Shown piece after piece: positions 6,400 through 6,566 of a DNA stretch of 6,566 bases. Source of the stretch: an uncultured Acetatifactor sp. (GTDB lineage Bacteria > Bacillota > Clostridia > Lachnospirales > Lachnospiraceae); the NCBI GenBank assembly GCA_910577235.1, contig CAJTMX010000069.1, positions 1 through 6,566 of the forward strand. Reading direction: 5' to 3'. The notes beneath the pieces were generated by a model that was given only the letters and a program-made list of their open reading frames with translations, did no database searches and was not told the origin of the DNA. Numbering within the stretch: position 1 is the stretch's first letter; each line of letters begins with the position of its first letter. Position numbers and translations under genes: made by a program.

Positions 6400-6473
6400 T
6401 TTTTGTTGCCCGCCTTTATTCCATTATAGGTTCTCCAAACGCTTTTATTCCCCCACAGCACGGCAAAAACAGT

Positions 6474-6509
6474 AAAAAAACAGCTGCCTGAGATATATCC
6501 CGGACAGCT
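6474..6509 (-). terminator. Rho-independent terminator of tRNA-Asp
   Basis: Read on the minus strand, a 13-position stem (5' arm AGCTGTCCGGGAT, 3' arm ATCTCAGGCAGCT) with one C-A mismatch and two G-U pairs closes a very short loop and is followed by G and seven T. It starts 3 nt after the discriminator base of the minus-strand tRNA-Asp. There is no T-run on the plus-strand side, so it is directional and serves the tRNA. Confidence 0.85.
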
Positions 6510-6512
6510 ATA

Positions 6513-6566
6513 CGACCCAGATCGGACTCGAACCGACGACCTCCGCCGTGACAGGGCGGCGCTCTA
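6513..6566 (-). tRNA. tRNA-Asp (anticodon GTC), 5' part beyond the window end
   Basis: The last 54 bases are the 3' three quarters of a tRNA on the minus strand. Visible parts are the end of the D arm (TA, GAGC), the anticodon stem CCGCC/GGCGG with loop CTGTCAC (GTC at 34-36, A37), variable loop AGGTC, T stem GTCGG/CCGAT with loop TTCGAGT, acceptor strand CTGGGTC and discriminator G73. GTC plus G73 is the Asp identity. CCA is not encoded, as in the neighbouring tRNA-Val. The gene continues past 6566, so the acceptor 5' strand and most of the D arm are not seen. Confidence 0.95.

Noticed and set aside
6400..6473. Spacer between the two tRNA genes, examined for small genes, repeats or an attachment site
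   Set aside because: I see no inverted or direct repeat of the tRNA end, no ribosome binding site with an open frame, and no integrase nearby.

Overview
The window looks like a piece of the chromosome of a Gram-positive, low-to-mid GC anaerobe of the Clostridia, most likely Lachnospiraceae. This is an inference from strong AGGAGG-type ribosome binding sites, a lipobox-type lipoprotein, a cytoplasmic GH43 glycosidase, and tRNA genes that lack an encoded CCA. No mobile element, CRISPR array or phage gene is visible.

Almost the whole window is one block of six closely packed minus-strand genes, transcribed from about 6260 down to 159. In transcription order they are: (1) a GNAT enzyme with the sequence signature of AAC(6')-I aminoglycoside 6'-N-acetyltransferases; (2) a GH43 glycoside hydrolase with a CBM6-like C-terminal domain and no signal peptide; (3) a six-TM voltage-gated K+ channel with two C-terminal RCK_C/TrkA_C domains; (4) a nitroreductase-family flavoprotein; (5) a lipoprotein with four DxNxDG-type calcium-loop repeats; (6) a second GNAT acetyltransferase. 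Four of the five junctions are 11 nt gaps or less, or overlaps, and at three of them the stop codon overlaps or abuts the next Shine-Dalgarno. Only the GH43-to-channel junction (about 69 nt) leaves room for an internal promoter. The block is therefore probably one operon, although the products share no obvious pathway. They read as a mix of stress and housekeeping functions (drug or metabolite acetylation, K+ homeostasis, redox, surface) plus one carbohydrate enzyme.

At the left edge a strong 12-bp hairpin (102-143) lies between the end of the operon and a possible plus-strand reading frame that ends at 95, which fits a convergent gene boundary. At the right edge a plus-strand tRNA gene, read as Val(GAC) with an unusual U at position 37, starts 65 bp upstream of the operon and is divergent from it. 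It is followed by a minus-strand tRNA-Asp(GTC) cut by the window end, which has a clear Rho-independent terminator.

The points most worth a second look are the chromosomal AAC(6')-I-like gene, the Kv channel with paired RCK_C domains but no RCK_N domain (a candidate c-di-AMP-responsive channel), the odd tRNA-Val, and the tight linkage of unrelated functions. I see no convincing new multi-gene system.
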